DNA of 64,000 bases from Amycolatopsis aidingensis. Lineage in GTDB: Bacteria > Actinomycetota > Actinomycetes > Mycobacteriales > Pseudonocardiaceae. The notes under the pieces were generated by a model, which worked only from the letters and a program-made list of their open reading frames with translations, was not told where the DNA came from and did not search any database. Positions 55,055 through 63,330 of this stretch are shown here, piece by piece; position 1 is the stretch's first letter; every line of letters starts with the position of its first letter. The DNA is taken from positions 2,206,001-2,270,000 of the forward strand of contig NZ_CP076538.1 of assembly GCF_018885265.1 (NCBI RefSeq), in the 5' to 3' direction. The position numbers and the translations under genes were made by a program.

Positions 55055-57598
55055 ATGAGAGCAGTCCGCCGGTTCACCGTGCACGCCAGCCTGCCCGAGC
55101 GACTGACCGGCCTGAGTGCACTGGCGACCAACCTGCGCTGGACCTGGCATCCGCCGACCCGGGACCTGTTCGCCTCCATCGACGGCGAGCTGTTCCGGCA
55201 GGTGAAGGACCCGCTGCGGGTGCTGACCTCGGTACCGCCTGCGCGACTGGAGGAGCTCGCCGAGGACGAGGACTTCCTGGCCAGGGCCCAGGCCGCGACC
55301 GCGGACCTGGAGCGCTACCTCACCGAGCCACGCTGGTACCAGCGCGAGGCCGCGGCAGGCAGGCTGCCGGAGGCCGTGGCGTACTTCTCCATGGAGTTCG
55401 GCGTCACCGAAGCCCTGCCCAACTACTCAGGCGGACTCGGGGTGCTGGCCGCGGACCATCTCAAGGCCGCATCCGACCTCGGCGCACCGCTGGTCGGGGT
55501 CGGCCCGCTGTACCGGGCCGGCTACTTCCGCCAGACGCTGTCCCTGGACGGCTGGCAGGTCGAGCACTACCCGGTGATCGACCCCAGCGGGCTGCCGCTG
55601 GACCTGGTCACCGAACCCGACGGGGAGCCGATGCAGGTGTGCGTGGCGATGCCCGGTGGGCGCCAGCTGTGGGCCCAGGTGTGGAAGGCACGAGTCGGCC
55701 GGATCCCGCTGCTGCTGCTGGACACCGATGTGGAGGCCAATGACGAGGACCTGCGCCGGGTCACCGACCGGCTCTACGGCGGCGATGCCGACCACCGGAT
55801 CCGCCAGGAGATCCTGGCCGGGATCGGCGGGTTGCGCGCGGTGCGCCGCTACTGCGAGCTGACCGGGCACCCGCAGCCCGAGGTGTTCCACATGAACGAG
55901 GGGCACGCCGGTTTCCTCGGGCTGGAGCGGGCCAGGGAGATCCTGGCCGCGGACGGGCTGGAGTTCGAGGAGGCGATGGCCGGGGTGCGGGCGGGCATGG
56001 TGTTCACCACGCACACCCCGGTGGCCGCGGGTATCGACCGGTTCCCGGTGGACCTGGTGCAGCGCTACTTCGGCGACGGCAGGCTGCTGCCGGACATCGA
56101 CGTGCGCCGTGTCCTCGCGCTGGGCGCCGAGGACAACCCCGGCATGTTCAACATGGCGCATATGGGCCTGCGGCTGGCCCAGCGTGCCAACGGGGTGTCC
56201 GCGCTGCACGGGAGGGTGTCCCGGCGGATGTTCGCCCGGCTGTGGCCGGGTTTCGACGAGCCGGAGGTGCCGATCTCCGCGGTCACCAACGGCGTGCACG
56301 GTCCCACCTGGGTGGCAAGGGAGATGAGCGCGCTGCTCGGCGGCAGCGACGAGGAGTGGGGGCACGACGGGGGCGAGCCGAGTGCCCGGCCCGAGGTCGG
56401 CGACCAGCAGCTGTGGGACCTGCGGCGGGACCTGCGCGGGAAGCTGGTGGCCGAGGTGCGGCGCCGGGCACGCGCATCCTGGCTGCAGCGGGGCGCCTCG
56501 GCGCTGGAGCTCGGTTGGACCAACGCGATCTTCGACCCGGACGTGCTGACCGTCGGCTTCGCGCGCCGGGTGCCGACCTACAAGCGGCTCACCCTGATGC
56601 TGCGCGATCCCGAGCGGCTGCGCGCGCTGCTGCTGGATGAGCAGCATCCGATCCAGATCGTGGTCGCGGGCAAGTCCCATCCCGCCGACGAGGGCGGCAA
56701 GCAGCTCATCCAGCAGATCATCCGGTTCGTGGACGATCCCGCGGTGCGCCACCGCATCGTGTTCCTCCCGGACTACGACATGGCACTGGCCCGTTACCTC
56801 TACCGTGGCTGCGACATCTGGCTGAACAACCCCACCCGGCCGCTGGAGGCCTGCGGCACCTCCGGGATGAAGGCCGCGCTCAACGGCGGGCTGAATCTGT
56901 CCATCCGGGACGGTTGGTGGGACGAGTACTACGACGGCAGCAACGGCTGGGCCATCCCCACCGCGGACGGGGTGCGTGATCCGCTGCGCCGCGACGAACT
57001 GGAGGCGGCCGCGCTCTACGACCTGCTCGGGCAGCAGGTGGCGCCGCTGTTCTACGACCGGGACGGCGACGGGGTGCCGCGGGGCTGGATGTCCATGGTC
57101 CGGCACACCCTTGACACCCTCGGGCCACGGGTGCAGGCCTCCAGGATGGTGCGGGAGTACGTGCAGTCCTACTACCGGCCTGCCGCCACCGCGGTGACCG
57201 CCGCGCTCGAGGAGTCCGGTGCCGGAGCCCGTTCCCTCGCCGCGTACCGCAACCGGCTCGACCTGGCCTGGAACCAGGTGCGGATCTTCGACACCGAGTT
57301 CCTTGTCGAGTCGCCGGAGACCCTGGTGGTCGGCAAGGAGGTCCGGGTACGCGCCAGGGTGGACCTGGCAGGGCTCGATCCGTCCGATGTGGAGGTACAG
57401 GCGCTGCTGGGCAGGGTGGGCGACACCGATGACCTGCTCGACCCGGTGGTGGTGCCGATGGAGCCCGACGGCATCGGCGCCTTCGCCGCCGCGGTGCGGC
57501 TGCCCCGCGCGGGCTCCCTCGGCTACACCGTGCGGGTGCTACCCAAGCACTCGCTGCTGGCCAGCCCCGCCGAGCTCGGCAAGGTGGTGCTGGCCTGA
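55055..57598 (+). CDS. glgP: Alpha-glucan phosphorylase (GT35)
   Basis: The 847-aa enzyme releases glucose 1-phosphate from glycogen or maltodextrin. 'VAYFSMEFGVTEALPNYSGGLGVLAADHLKAASDLG' near residue 110, 'FHMNEGHAGFLGLERAREI', 'FTTHTPVAAGIDRFP' and the PLP-Lys segment 'EACGTSGMKAALNGGLNLSIRDGWWDE' place it in the 'more phosphorylases' group common in actinobacteria and thermophiles. ATG 55055 lacks a ribosome-binding site; TATCGT lies 8 bases upstream. Its last 60 bases overlap the convergent rhodanese gene. Confidence 0.93.
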   Translation: MRAVRRFTVHASLPERLTGLSALATNLRWTWHPPTRDLFASIDGELFRQVKDPLRVLTSVPPARLEELAEDEDFLARAQAATADLERYLTEPRWYQREAAAGRLPEAVAYFSMEFGVTEALPNYSGGLGVLAADHLKAASDLGAPLVGVGPLYRAGYFRQTLSLDGWQVEHYPVIDPSGLPLDLVTEPDGEPMQVCVAMPGGRQLWAQVWKARVGRIPLLLLDTDVEANDEDLRRVTDRLYGGDADHRIRQEILAGIGGLRAVRRYCELTGHPQPEVFHMNEGHAGFLGLERAREILAADGLEFEEAMAGVRAGMVFTTHTPVAAGIDRFPVDLVQRYFGDGRLLPDIDVRRVLALGAEDNPGMFNMAHMGLRLAQRANGVSALHGRVSRRMFARLWPGFDEPEVPISAVTNGVHGPTWVAREMSALLGGSDEEWGHDGGEPSARPEVGDQQLWDLRRDLRGKLVAEVRRRARASWLQRGASALELGWTNAIFDPDVLTVGFARRVPTYKRLTLMLRDPERLRALLLDEQHPIQIVVAGKSHPADEGGKQLIQQIIRFVDDPAVRHRIVFLPDYDMALARYLYRGCDIWLNNPTRPLEACGTSGMKAALNGGLNLSIRDGWWDEYYDGSNGWAIPTADGVRDPLRRDELEAAALYDLLGQQVAPLFYDRDGDGVPRGWMSMVRHTLDTLGPRVQASRMVREYVQSYYRPAATAVTAALEESGAGARSLAAYRNRLDLAWNQVRIFDTEFLVESPETLVVGKEVRVRARVDLAGLDPSDVEVQALLGRVGDTDDLLDPVVVPMEPDGIGAFAAAVRLPRAGSLGYTVRVLPKHSLLASPAELGKVVLA

Positions 57599-57985
57599 GT
57601 TCGCCTGCGAACCGGTCGTCGGCAGGCCGGCGGCCAGCCAGGCGCGGTACCCGCCGACCAGGTCCCGTACCCCGGTCAGGCCGAGCCGTCTGACCTCGGC
57701 GGCGGCGAGGCTGGAGGCGTAGCCCTCGTTGCAGAGCACCACCACCGTGCGGCCGGGGTGGACTCCCGGCAACCGGTGCGCGCAGGAGGGGTCCAGCCGC
57801 CATTCCAGGTGGATCCGCTCGACCGGCACGGCGCCCGGTATCTCCCCCTCGGCGGCCCGGTAGCTTGCCGGGCGGATGTCCACCAGCAGCGCGCCGTCGG
57901 CCCGCAGGCGTGCCGCCTCCGGCGGGCCTACCCGCTCCACAGTGGACCTAGCGGCGGCGAGTGCGGCTTCGATGCGCGCGGTCAC
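57539..57985 (-). CDS. Rhodanese-domain protein
   Basis: The 148-aa protein has 'GALLVDIRPASYRAAEGEIPGAVPVERIHLEW' and the active-site Cys in 'VVVLCNEGYASSLAAAEVRRLGLTGVRDLVGGYRAWLAAGLP'. It should carry a persulfide and transfer sulfur. GTG 57985 overlaps the cysteine dioxygenase stop (GTGA), so both are coupled; a sulfur-oxidation role is likely. The C-terminal 20 codons overlap glgP on the other strand. Confidence 0.88.
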   Translation of the reverse strand: MTARIEAALAAARSTVERVGPPEAARLRADGALLVDIRPASYRAAEGEIPGAVPVERIHLEWRLDPSCAHRLPGVHPGRTVVVLCNEGYASSLAAAEVRRLGLTGVRDLVGGYRAWLAAGLPTTGSQANSGQHHLAELGGAGQQRVLG

Positions 57986-58518
57986 GGGACGATCACCGGC
58001 AGCGGCGGTGTCTCGGCCGGAACCTCGGCCAGGGTCGAGTACTCCCTGGTCGGGACCAGCGGCGGGGAGTAGGCGTGCACGCTGGCCGCGGGCGCGGCAC
58101 TCGCGTTGCCCACCCGGTGTGCCCTGCCCGCGCCGAAGCCGAGTCCGTCCCCCGCGGTGTGCACGCGCTGCCGGACCGGCCCGCCGGGGTAGCGGTACTC
58201 CTCGGTCAGTTCGCCCTGTAGCACGGTGAACGAGCCCGCGGCACCACCGTGGTCGTGTGGCCTGGTCTGCTGGCCGGGCAGCCAGGACAGCAGCCACAGC
58301 TCCACGCCGTCGGTCAGGGCGAGCCGGGCCCACCAGCGCTGGTCGGCGTCGAACCGGAGCAGGCCGCGCAACGCCGTTGTCAGCTCGGTGGTGACCGTGC
58401 TGGTCAGTTCGTTCAGTTGCCTCGGAGTCCACAATGGACTGTTCTGGGACAGGAGGCTGGGAAGTAGCGGGTCGGTGATCCGGGGGTGAATTTCGGCAGG
58501 GGCGATCGACTGGGTCAT
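57982..58518 (-). CDS. Cysteine dioxygenase-family (cupin) protein
   Basis: The 178-aa protein has the iron-site motif 'RPHDHGGAAGSFTVLQGELTEEYRY' (two His) and a third His in 'AHRVGN' or 'SVHAYSPPL', as in bacterial type I cysteine dioxygenases that oxidise cysteine to cysteine sulfinate. The Cys of the mammalian Cys-Tyr cofactor is Gly here ('HGGAAGS'), as is usual for bacteria. Upstream are a Cys-ending leader peptide and a structured 5' region. Confidence 0.88.
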   Translation of the reverse strand: MTQSIAPAEIHPRITDPLLPSLLSQNSPLWTPRQLNELTSTVTTELTTALRGLLRFDADQRWWARLALTDGVELWLLSWLPGQQTRPHDHGGAAGSFTVLQGELTEEYRYPGGPVRQRVHTAGDGLGFGAGRAHRVGNASAAPAASVHAYSPPLVPTREYSTLAEVPAETPPLPVIVP

Positions 58519-58550
58519 CGGGATGCTCCATGGGTGCGTCGGGATCTGGA

Positions 58551-58652
58551 GGGCTATTCAGAACGACCCGGCGACCGCAGGCCGCCAGGCCTGTGCGAGC
58601 GGTCGTTGCGGGACACAGCACTGGTGAGGCAGGTCGCGGACCTGAATAGCCC
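58551..58652 (-). ncRNA. Structured leader element of the cysteine dioxygenase operon
   Basis: GGGCTATTCAG (58551-58561) and CTGAATAGCCC (58642-58652) close a 102-base region with a perfect 11-bp stem. Inside are a perfect CAGGTC/GACCTG hairpin (58630-58644, which shares three bases with the outer stem) and a nested CGACCG/CGGTCG plus CAGGCC/GGCCTG hairpin (about 58571-58604). It ends 33 bases before the cysteine dioxygenase start. It looks like a riboswitch-like or attenuator domain; class unknown. Confidence 0.5.
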
Positions 58653-58670
58653 GACTATTGGCTAAGACAC

Positions 58671-58704
58671 CGGGTGTACGGCGGATCAGCGGCCGGTACA
58701 CCCG
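58671..58704 (-). promoter_or_regulatory. Hairpin overlapping the end of the leader peptide
   Basis: CGGGTGTAC (58671-58679) pairs with GTACACCCG (58696-58704), 9 bp with a 16-base loop. On the bottom strand its first arm contains the Gly-Cys codons of the leader peptide, so a ribosome held there would block the stem. Confidence 0.5.
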
Positions 58705-58796
58705 CACGACGCGACCAGCAGCAGGTCGACCGCGCGGTCGCGCCACAGGGCCCACGCCGGGCAGGGGCGGGGCGATCCGGTGGCGAACTCGAACAC
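58686..58796 (-). CDS. 36-aa leader peptide ahead of cysteine dioxygenase
   Basis: From GTG 58796 the peptide ends 'WRDRAVDLLLVASCGCTGR'. It resembles the short actinomycete leader peptides I recall next to sulfur genes, with a core of R-x-x-V-D-L-x-x-V-x-S and a Cys near the end. CAGCAT lies 7 bases before the GTG, so it is probably leaderless. Polycysteine leaderless ORFs act as cysteine-responsive attenuators in mycobacteria; here Cys-Gly-Cys at codons 31-33 would do the sensing. Inference from position and sequence. Confidence 0.5.
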   Translation of the reverse strand: MFEFATGSPRPCPAWALWRDRAVDLLLVASCGCTGR

Positions 58797-58910
58797 GACT
58801 CCGATGCTGCCACGTCGGCCGGGCGCGGTGGCCAGCTTCTCATTGGCTGGACACCGGTACAGGGGTGGGTCGTCGTGACGGGTGTGCCCCGGGTCAGTGA
58901 CAATGGCCCC

Positions 58911-59732
58911 GTGAGCGAGCCGACGCAGCAGATCGAGCAGGCGGAACTGGACGACCTCGTGGTGCATATGTCCGGTGTCGGGGTCCGGCGCGGGGGTAAC
59001 AAGCTGCTGGCCGACGTCGACTGGTCCGTGGAGCTGGACGAGCGGTGGGTGGTGCTCGGCCCGAACGGTGCGGGCAAGACCACCCTGCTGCGGATGGCCG
59101 CGGCCGAGCTGCACCCCACCACCGGCACGGTGCACCTGCTCGGCGAGCGGCTGGGCAGGGTGGACGTGTTCGAGCTCCGGCCGCGGATCGGCTTCACCTC
59201 CGCAGCGCTGGCGGGCCGGGTGCCGCCGGATGAGGCCGTACGGGACGTGGTGGTGAGCGCGGGTTACGCCGTGCTCGGCCGCTGGCGGGAGGACTACGAC
59301 TCGCTGGACACCGAGCGGGCGGACGAACTGCTCGCGGCACTGGGGATCAAGCACCTGGCCGAACGCACCTTCGGCACCCTGTCCGAGGGGGAGCGCAAGC
59401 GCACACTGATCGCCCGCTCGCTGATGACCGATCCGGAGATGTTGCTGCTGGACGAGCCCGCGGCCGGACTCGACCTCGGTGGCAGGGAGGACCTGGTGGC
59501 AAGGCTCTCCACGCTGGCCATGGATCCGGACGCCCCGGCTATGGTCCTGGTCACCCACCACGTCGAGGAGATTCCGCCTGGCTTCACACACGCGTTGCTG
59601 CTGGCCGAGGGGCGGATGGTGGCGGGCGGCCTGCTCGAGGACGTATTGACCGGGGAGAACCTTTCCGCCACCTTCGGTCAGGACCTGATTCTGGAGCGTT
59701 CCGGTGCGCGCTTCTTCGCCCGGCGCCGGTAA
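58911..59732 (+). CDS. ABC transporter ATP-binding protein
   Basis: The 273-aa ATPase has Walker A 'GPNGAGKTTLLRMAA', signature 'FGTLSEGERKRTLIARSLM', Walker B 'MLLLDEPAAGLDLGG' and 'VTHHVEEIPPGFTHALLLAEG'. The E in place of G in LSEGE and the pattern resemble the actinobacterial/YdbJ-like molybdate- or uncharacterised ATPases (ModF-like halves). No permease is near. GTG 58911 has GACAAT 6 bases upstream (leaderless type). Confidence 0.88.
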   Translation: MSEPTQQIEQAELDDLVVHMSGVGVRRGGNKLLADVDWSVELDERWVVLGPNGAGKTTLLRMAAAELHPTTGTVHLLGERLGRVDVFELRPRIGFTSAALAGRVPPDEAVRDVVVSAGYAVLGRWREDYDSLDTERADELLAALGIKHLAERTFGTLSEGERKRTLIARSLMTDPEMLLLDEPAAGLDLGGREDLVARLSTLAMDPDAPAMVLVTHHVEEIPPGFTHALLLAEGRMVAGGLLEDVLTGENLSATFGQDLILERSGARFFARRR

Positions 59733-59796
59733 CGTGTTCTACTGACGGGTAGCCTGCGGGGAGCCCGCAGGTGTCGGCAACACGAGGAGGATGGGC

Positions 59797-60576
59797 GTGG
59801 GCGAGTTCGTACGTCTCGAGGTCGAGGCCGGGGTCGGCACGATCCGGCTGGAGCGGCCGCCGGTCAACGCGCTGAACAACCAGGTGCAGGCCGAACTGGC
59901 CGAGGCCGCCAGGCAGGCGACCGACCGGGACGACGTGCGTTCGGTCATCCTCTACGGCGGGGAGAAGACCTTCGCGGGCGGCGCGGACATCAAGGAGATG
60001 GCCGCGAAGTCCTATGTGGAGATGTCGAAGTTCGGGGCCGCGCTGTCCGGTTCGCTCACCGCGCTGGCCGAGATCCCCAAGCCGACCGTGGCGGCGATCA
60101 CCGGGTACGCCCTCGGTGGCGGCCTCGAGCTGGCGCTGACCGCCGACCGCAGGGTGGCAGGCGACAACGTCAAGGTGGGGCAGCCGGAGATCCAGCTCGG
60201 CATCATCCCCGGTGCGGGCGGCACCCAGCGGCTGGCCCGCCTGATCGGCCCGAGCAAGGCCAAGGACCTGGTCTACACCGGCCGGTTCGTGAAGGCCGAG
60301 GAGGCGCTCGCGCTGGGGCTGGTGGACCAGGTCGTGGCCCCGGACGATGTGTACGCCACGGCGCATGCCTGGGCCGCGCAGTTCGCCGAGGGGCCCGCGG
60401 TCGCGCTCAAGGCGGCGAAGGCCGCGATCGACGGCGGCCTGGACCTGGACCTGCGCAATGGGCTCAAGCTGGAGACGAACCTGTTCGTCTCGCTGTGGGC
60501 GACCGAGGACCAGTCCACCGGGATGCAGTCGTTCATCGAGAACGGCCCCGGCAAGGCCACCTTCGAAGGCAAGTGA
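59797..60576 (+). CDS. Enoyl-CoA hydratase/isomerase
   Basis: The 259-aa crotonase-fold enzyme hydrates 2-enoyl-CoA. Oxyanion-hole and catalytic segments: 'FAGGADIKEM', 'ITGYALGGGLELALTADRRVA' and 'PEIQLGIIPGAGGTQRLARLIG', with both catalytic Glu present (GLEL and PEIQL). The GAGGAGG at 59784-59790 touches the ATG at 59791, so the GTG at 59797, 6 bases away, is the likely start. A methyltransferase gene follows 7 bases downstream. Confidence 0.92.
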   Translation: MGEFVRLEVEAGVGTIRLERPPVNALNNQVQAELAEAARQATDRDDVRSVILYGGEKTFAGGADIKEMAAKSYVEMSKFGAALSGSLTALAEIPKPTVAAITGYALGGGLELALTADRRVAGDNVKVGQPEIQLGIIPGAGGTQRLARLIGPSKAKDLVYTGRFVKAEEALALGLVDQVVAPDDVYATAHAWAAQFAEGPAVALKAAKAAIDGGLDLDLRNGLKLETNLFVSLWATEDQSTGMQSFIENGPGKATFEGK

Positions 60577-60583
60577 GCCGCCC

Positions 60584-61561
60584 GTGACGGACGCGACCGA
60601 CCCCGCACCCAACCCGCACGCCACCGCCGAGCAGGTCCAGGCCGCCTACGCGGACCCGAAGCTGGCCAACGTGCTGTACCACGACTGGGAGGCGGGCACC
60701 TACGACGAGAAGTGGTCGATCTCCTACGACGAGCGCTGCATCTCCTATGCCACCGACGTGTTCCGCACGGTGGCCGGGGACGCGGACTGGCCGTACCCCA
60801 CCGCGATGGAACTGGGCAGCGGTACCGGGTTCTTCCTGCTGAACCTGATGCAGGGCGGGGTGATCAAGCGTGGTTCGGTCACCGACCTCTCGCCGGGGAT
60901 GGTGCAGGCGGCGTTGCGCAACGCGGCGAACCTCGGCCTCGACGTGGACGGCCGCGTGGCCGACGCCGAGCGCATCCCGTACCCGGACGACAGCTTCGAC
61001 CTGGTGATCGGGCATGCCGTGCTGCACCACATCCCCGATGTGCGGGCCGCGTTCCGCGAGGTGCTGCGGGTGCTCAAGCCGGGCGGTCGGTTCGTCTTCG
61101 CAGGCGAGCCGACCAGGATCGGCGACTTCTATGCCCGCAAGCTGGGGCAGTTCACCTGGTGGCTGACCACCAACCTGACCCGGCTGCCCGCACTGCGTTC
61201 CTGGCGCAGGCCGCAGGAGGAACTGGACGAGTCCTCCCGCGCCGCGGCCCTGGAGGCCGTGGTCGACCTGCACACCTTCGACCCCTCCGAGCTGGAGCGC
61301 ACGGCACTGGGCGCGGGTGCGGTGGACGTCGAGGCGGTCACCGAGGAGTTCACCGCGGCCCTGCTGGGCTGGCCGATCCGCACCGTCGAGGCCGCCGTGC
61401 CGCAGGAGAAGCTGACCCTGCGCTGGCGGCTGTTCGCCTACCGCGCCTGGCTCCGGCTGTCCGCCGTGGACCGGAAGCTGCTGGCCAGGGTGCTACCGCG
61501 GGAGCTGTTCTACAACGTCATGATCACCGGGGTGAAACCCCCAGCCCCCACCGAACCCTGA
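60584..61561 (+). CDS. Class I SAM-dependent methyltransferase
   Basis: The 325-aa protein has motif I 'AMELGSGTGFFLLNLMQGG', 'VTDLSPGMVQAAL', 'DSFDLVIGHAVLHHIPDVRAAFREVLRVLKPGGRFVFAGEP' and a long C-terminal part with hydrophobic and aromatic stretches ('LGQFTWWLTTNLTRLPALRSW'). Related to UbiE-type enzymes on lipid or quinone-like substrates. Cotranscribed with the enoyl-CoA hydratase. Confidence 0.88.
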   Translation: MTDATDPAPNPHATAEQVQAAYADPKLANVLYHDWEAGTYDEKWSISYDERCISYATDVFRTVAGDADWPYPTAMELGSGTGFFLLNLMQGGVIKRGSVTDLSPGMVQAALRNAANLGLDVDGRVADAERIPYPDDSFDLVIGHAVLHHIPDVRAAFREVLRVLKPGGRFVFAGEPTRIGDFYARKLGQFTWWLTTNLTRLPALRSWRRPQEELDESSRAAALEAVVDLHTFDPSELERTALGAGAVDVEAVTEEFTAALLGWPIRTVEAAVPQEKLTLRWRLFAYRAWLRLSAVDRKLLARVLPRELFYNVMITGVKPPAPTEP

Positions 61562-61571
61562 CCCCCGGTCG

Positions 61572-62429
61572 TCAGTCCTCGGGCTCGGTGGTGAGGGGTC
61601 GCCAGGACTCGCCGAGGGTGTGCAGGCGCTTGAGCTCGGCGAGACCGCCCAGCCAACCGGCCTCGTGCTGTGCCGCGTTGTCCGGTTCCCCGGCCGGGAA
61701 CCCGCTCTGCACGAAGGTGAGCCGGGTCCGGCCGGCGGAACCGGCCAGCTCCCAGCGGACGATCGCGCCTTCCTCGTCGGAGTAGGCCAGCGTGCGGCCC
61801 GGCTCGAACTCGAAGATCCGGCCGTCGGCCCCGAGCGCCATCCGGCCACCGAGCCGGGGCTCGACCTCGGCCTCCCAGCCGAACCAGCGGGCGATCCGCT
61901 TCGGATCGACCAGGGACTCGAACACCTCTTCCGGGGCGCCGTCCACGGTGACCTCGATCCGGATCTCCGCCGGGCGGGACGGGCTGAAGTCGCAGGCCGG
62001 GGTGAGCTCCCTGCCCTCCACGTACTCGGCGAGGCGCGCGATCGCCAGCGGCCAGAACGTGTGCAGCGTGTGCAGGCCGTCCCTGCGGCCTGCCGGTTCC
62101 ATCAGCTCGGCCATGGTGGGGACGCCGGTCTGGGCGAGGGTCAGCGTGGTACCGCCGGATTCGGCTTCGGCGAGCCTGAGCTCGACGGTCGTCTCGGTGC
62201 CGTCGAGCACCCAGGCGAACCGGAGCAGCCGGTCCGTCTCGGCGACCAGCAGGCGTTGCCGGCCGGGTTCGCCTTGCGGGGTGTACCGGCCCCAGAACGC
62301 GAACCGGTCGGGAGTGGCTTCCGCATGCTCGGCGAACCAGGTGCGCAGCGCCTCCGGTTCGGTCAGTGCCCGGTACACCGTGGCCGGTGGGGCGTCGAGC
62401 CGGGCGGTCAGGTCGAGAACGTCACTCAT
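61572..62429 (-). CDS. Tandem SRPBCC (AHSA1-like) protein
   Basis: The 285-aa protein has two START-fold domains: 'LDLTARLDAPPATVYRALTEPEALRTWFAEHAE' (about 5-140) and 'EIRIEVTVDGAPEEVFESLVDPKRIARWFGWEAE' (about 150-270). AHSA1-like proteins usually have one domain and bind hydrophobic ligands; they are often partners of ArsR regulators. It overlaps the upstream regulator gene by 8 bases. Confidence 0.85.
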   Translation of the reverse strand: MSDVLDLTARLDAPPATVYRALTEPEALRTWFAEHAEATPDRFAFWGRYTPQGEPGRQRLLVAETDRLLRFAWVLDGTETTVELRLAEAESGGTTLTLAQTGVPTMAELMEPAGRRDGLHTLHTFWPLAIARLAEYVEGRELTPACDFSPSRPAEIRIEVTVDGAPEEVFESLVDPKRIARWFGWEAEVEPRLGGRMALGADGRIFEFEPGRTLAYSDEEGAIVRWELAGSAGRTRLTFVQSGFPAGEPDNAAQHEAGWLGGLAELKRLHTLGESWRPLTTEPED

Positions 62430-62979
62430 CGGTGTCTCCACGGGGGTAGCAGGCGACCGCGAGGCGGAAGGCGTCACCCTCCGCGCCGCCGTAGCGGGTC
62501 AGCAGGTTCTGCAAGGTGTCCCTGAGTTCGTCGAGGAAGGCCTGGCGTCGCTCCCTCGGTAACCGGATCTCGCCGGAAACGCCGAGCGTGGGAAGTTCGC
62601 CGGTGCCTGCCTCCAATGCGGCGAGGTCCACCTGGACCTCCTCGACCAGGTTCAACAGGTAGCCCAGGCTCAGCTGGTCGCGGGCGCTGCGGTCGCCGAT
62701 CGTGCCGACCAGCCGGGGGGACAGCCAGTAGGAGCGGGCGCTGGCCTGGTAGATGCCCTCGTTGATGCCGCGCACCCGCCGCTCGCTGACCCGGTCCACC
62801 AGGCCGGCGTCCAGCAGGCGTTTGACGTGGTAATAGACCCGCTGCGGGGTTTGGTCGAGTTCGACTCCGACCTCGGTGCACGAGCGCGGCTCGGCGAGCC
62901 GCCGCAGCACCTCCACGCGTTGCGGTTTGAACAGTGCCTCGGCCTGTTCGAACCGGTCCAGGTACAGCAACTCCTTCAC
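62422..62979 (-). CDS. Winged-helix (ArsR-like) regulator
   Basis: From GTG 62979 the 185-aa protein has an N-terminal HTH 'LFKPQRVEVLRRLAEPRSCTEVGVELDQTPQRVYYHVKRLLDAGLVDRVSERRVRGI', then a helical region and a C-terminal part ending 'YGGAEGDAFRLAVACYPRGDTDE'. It is translated with the SRPBCC gene. A palindrome-rich promoter (62989-63015) lies just upstream; autoregulation is likely. No ribosome-binding site before the start. Confidence 0.82.
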   Translation of the reverse strand: MKELLYLDRFEQAEALFKPQRVEVLRRLAEPRSCTEVGVELDQTPQRVYYHVKRLLDAGLVDRVSERRVRGINEGIYQASARSYWLSPRLVGTIGDRSARDQLSLGYLLNLVEEVQVDLAALEAGTGELPTLGVSGEIRLPRERRQAFLDELRDTLQNLLTRYGGAEGDAFRLAVACYPRGDTDE

Positions 62980-62988
62980 AAAGGAGAG

Positions 62989-63015
62989 TTTTTACGTAAA
63001 GACAGTCTTTGTCAA
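62989..63015 (-). promoter_or_regulatory. Promoter with overlapping palindromic operators
   Basis: On the bottom strand TTGACA (63015-63010) precedes a TAAAAA-type -10 (62994-62989). Between and across them lie AAAGACAGTCTTT (62998-63010, palindrome around one base) and TTTACGTAAA (62991-63000, perfect). These AT-rich sites stand out in the GC-rich background and should bind one of the two ArsR-like proteins. Confidence 0.6.
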
Positions 63016-63018
63016 TGA

Positions 63019-63330
63019 CTATTCGTCCGGCATGGCGTCCAGGTGCCGCTCCAGTGCGTCCAGCCGGTCGTGCCACAGCGCGCGGTACGGCGCGATCCAG
63101 TCGTCGACCTCGGCCAGCGGCTCCGGGCGCAGCCGGTACCAGCGGCGCTGCGCGTCCTGGCGCACCTCGACCAGCCCGGCCTCCCGTAGCACCTTGAGAT
63201 GCTTGGACACCGCGGGCTGGGTGACCTCCAGCCGCTCCACCAGGTCGCCGACCAGCCGCTCCCCGGTACGCAGCAGGTCGAGAATCTCGCGCCGACGTGG
63301 TTCGGCCAGTGCCGCGAACGCTGTTGCCAT
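63019..63330 (-). CDS. ArsR-family regulator
   Basis: The 103-aa protein is a classical ArsR HTH: 'FAALAEPRRREILDLLRTGERLVGDLVERLEVTQPAVSKHLKVLREAGLVEVRQDAQRRWYRL'. It lacks a metal-binding Cys, so is probably not a metal sensor; such proteins often pair with AHSA1 genes. TATATT ends 6 bases before the ATG (leaderless type). Confidence 0.92.
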   Translation of the reverse strand: MATAFAALAEPRRREILDLLRTGERLVGDLVERLEVTQPAVSKHLKVLREAGLVEVRQDAQRRWYRLRPEPLAEVDDWIAPYRALWHDRLDALERHLDAMPDE

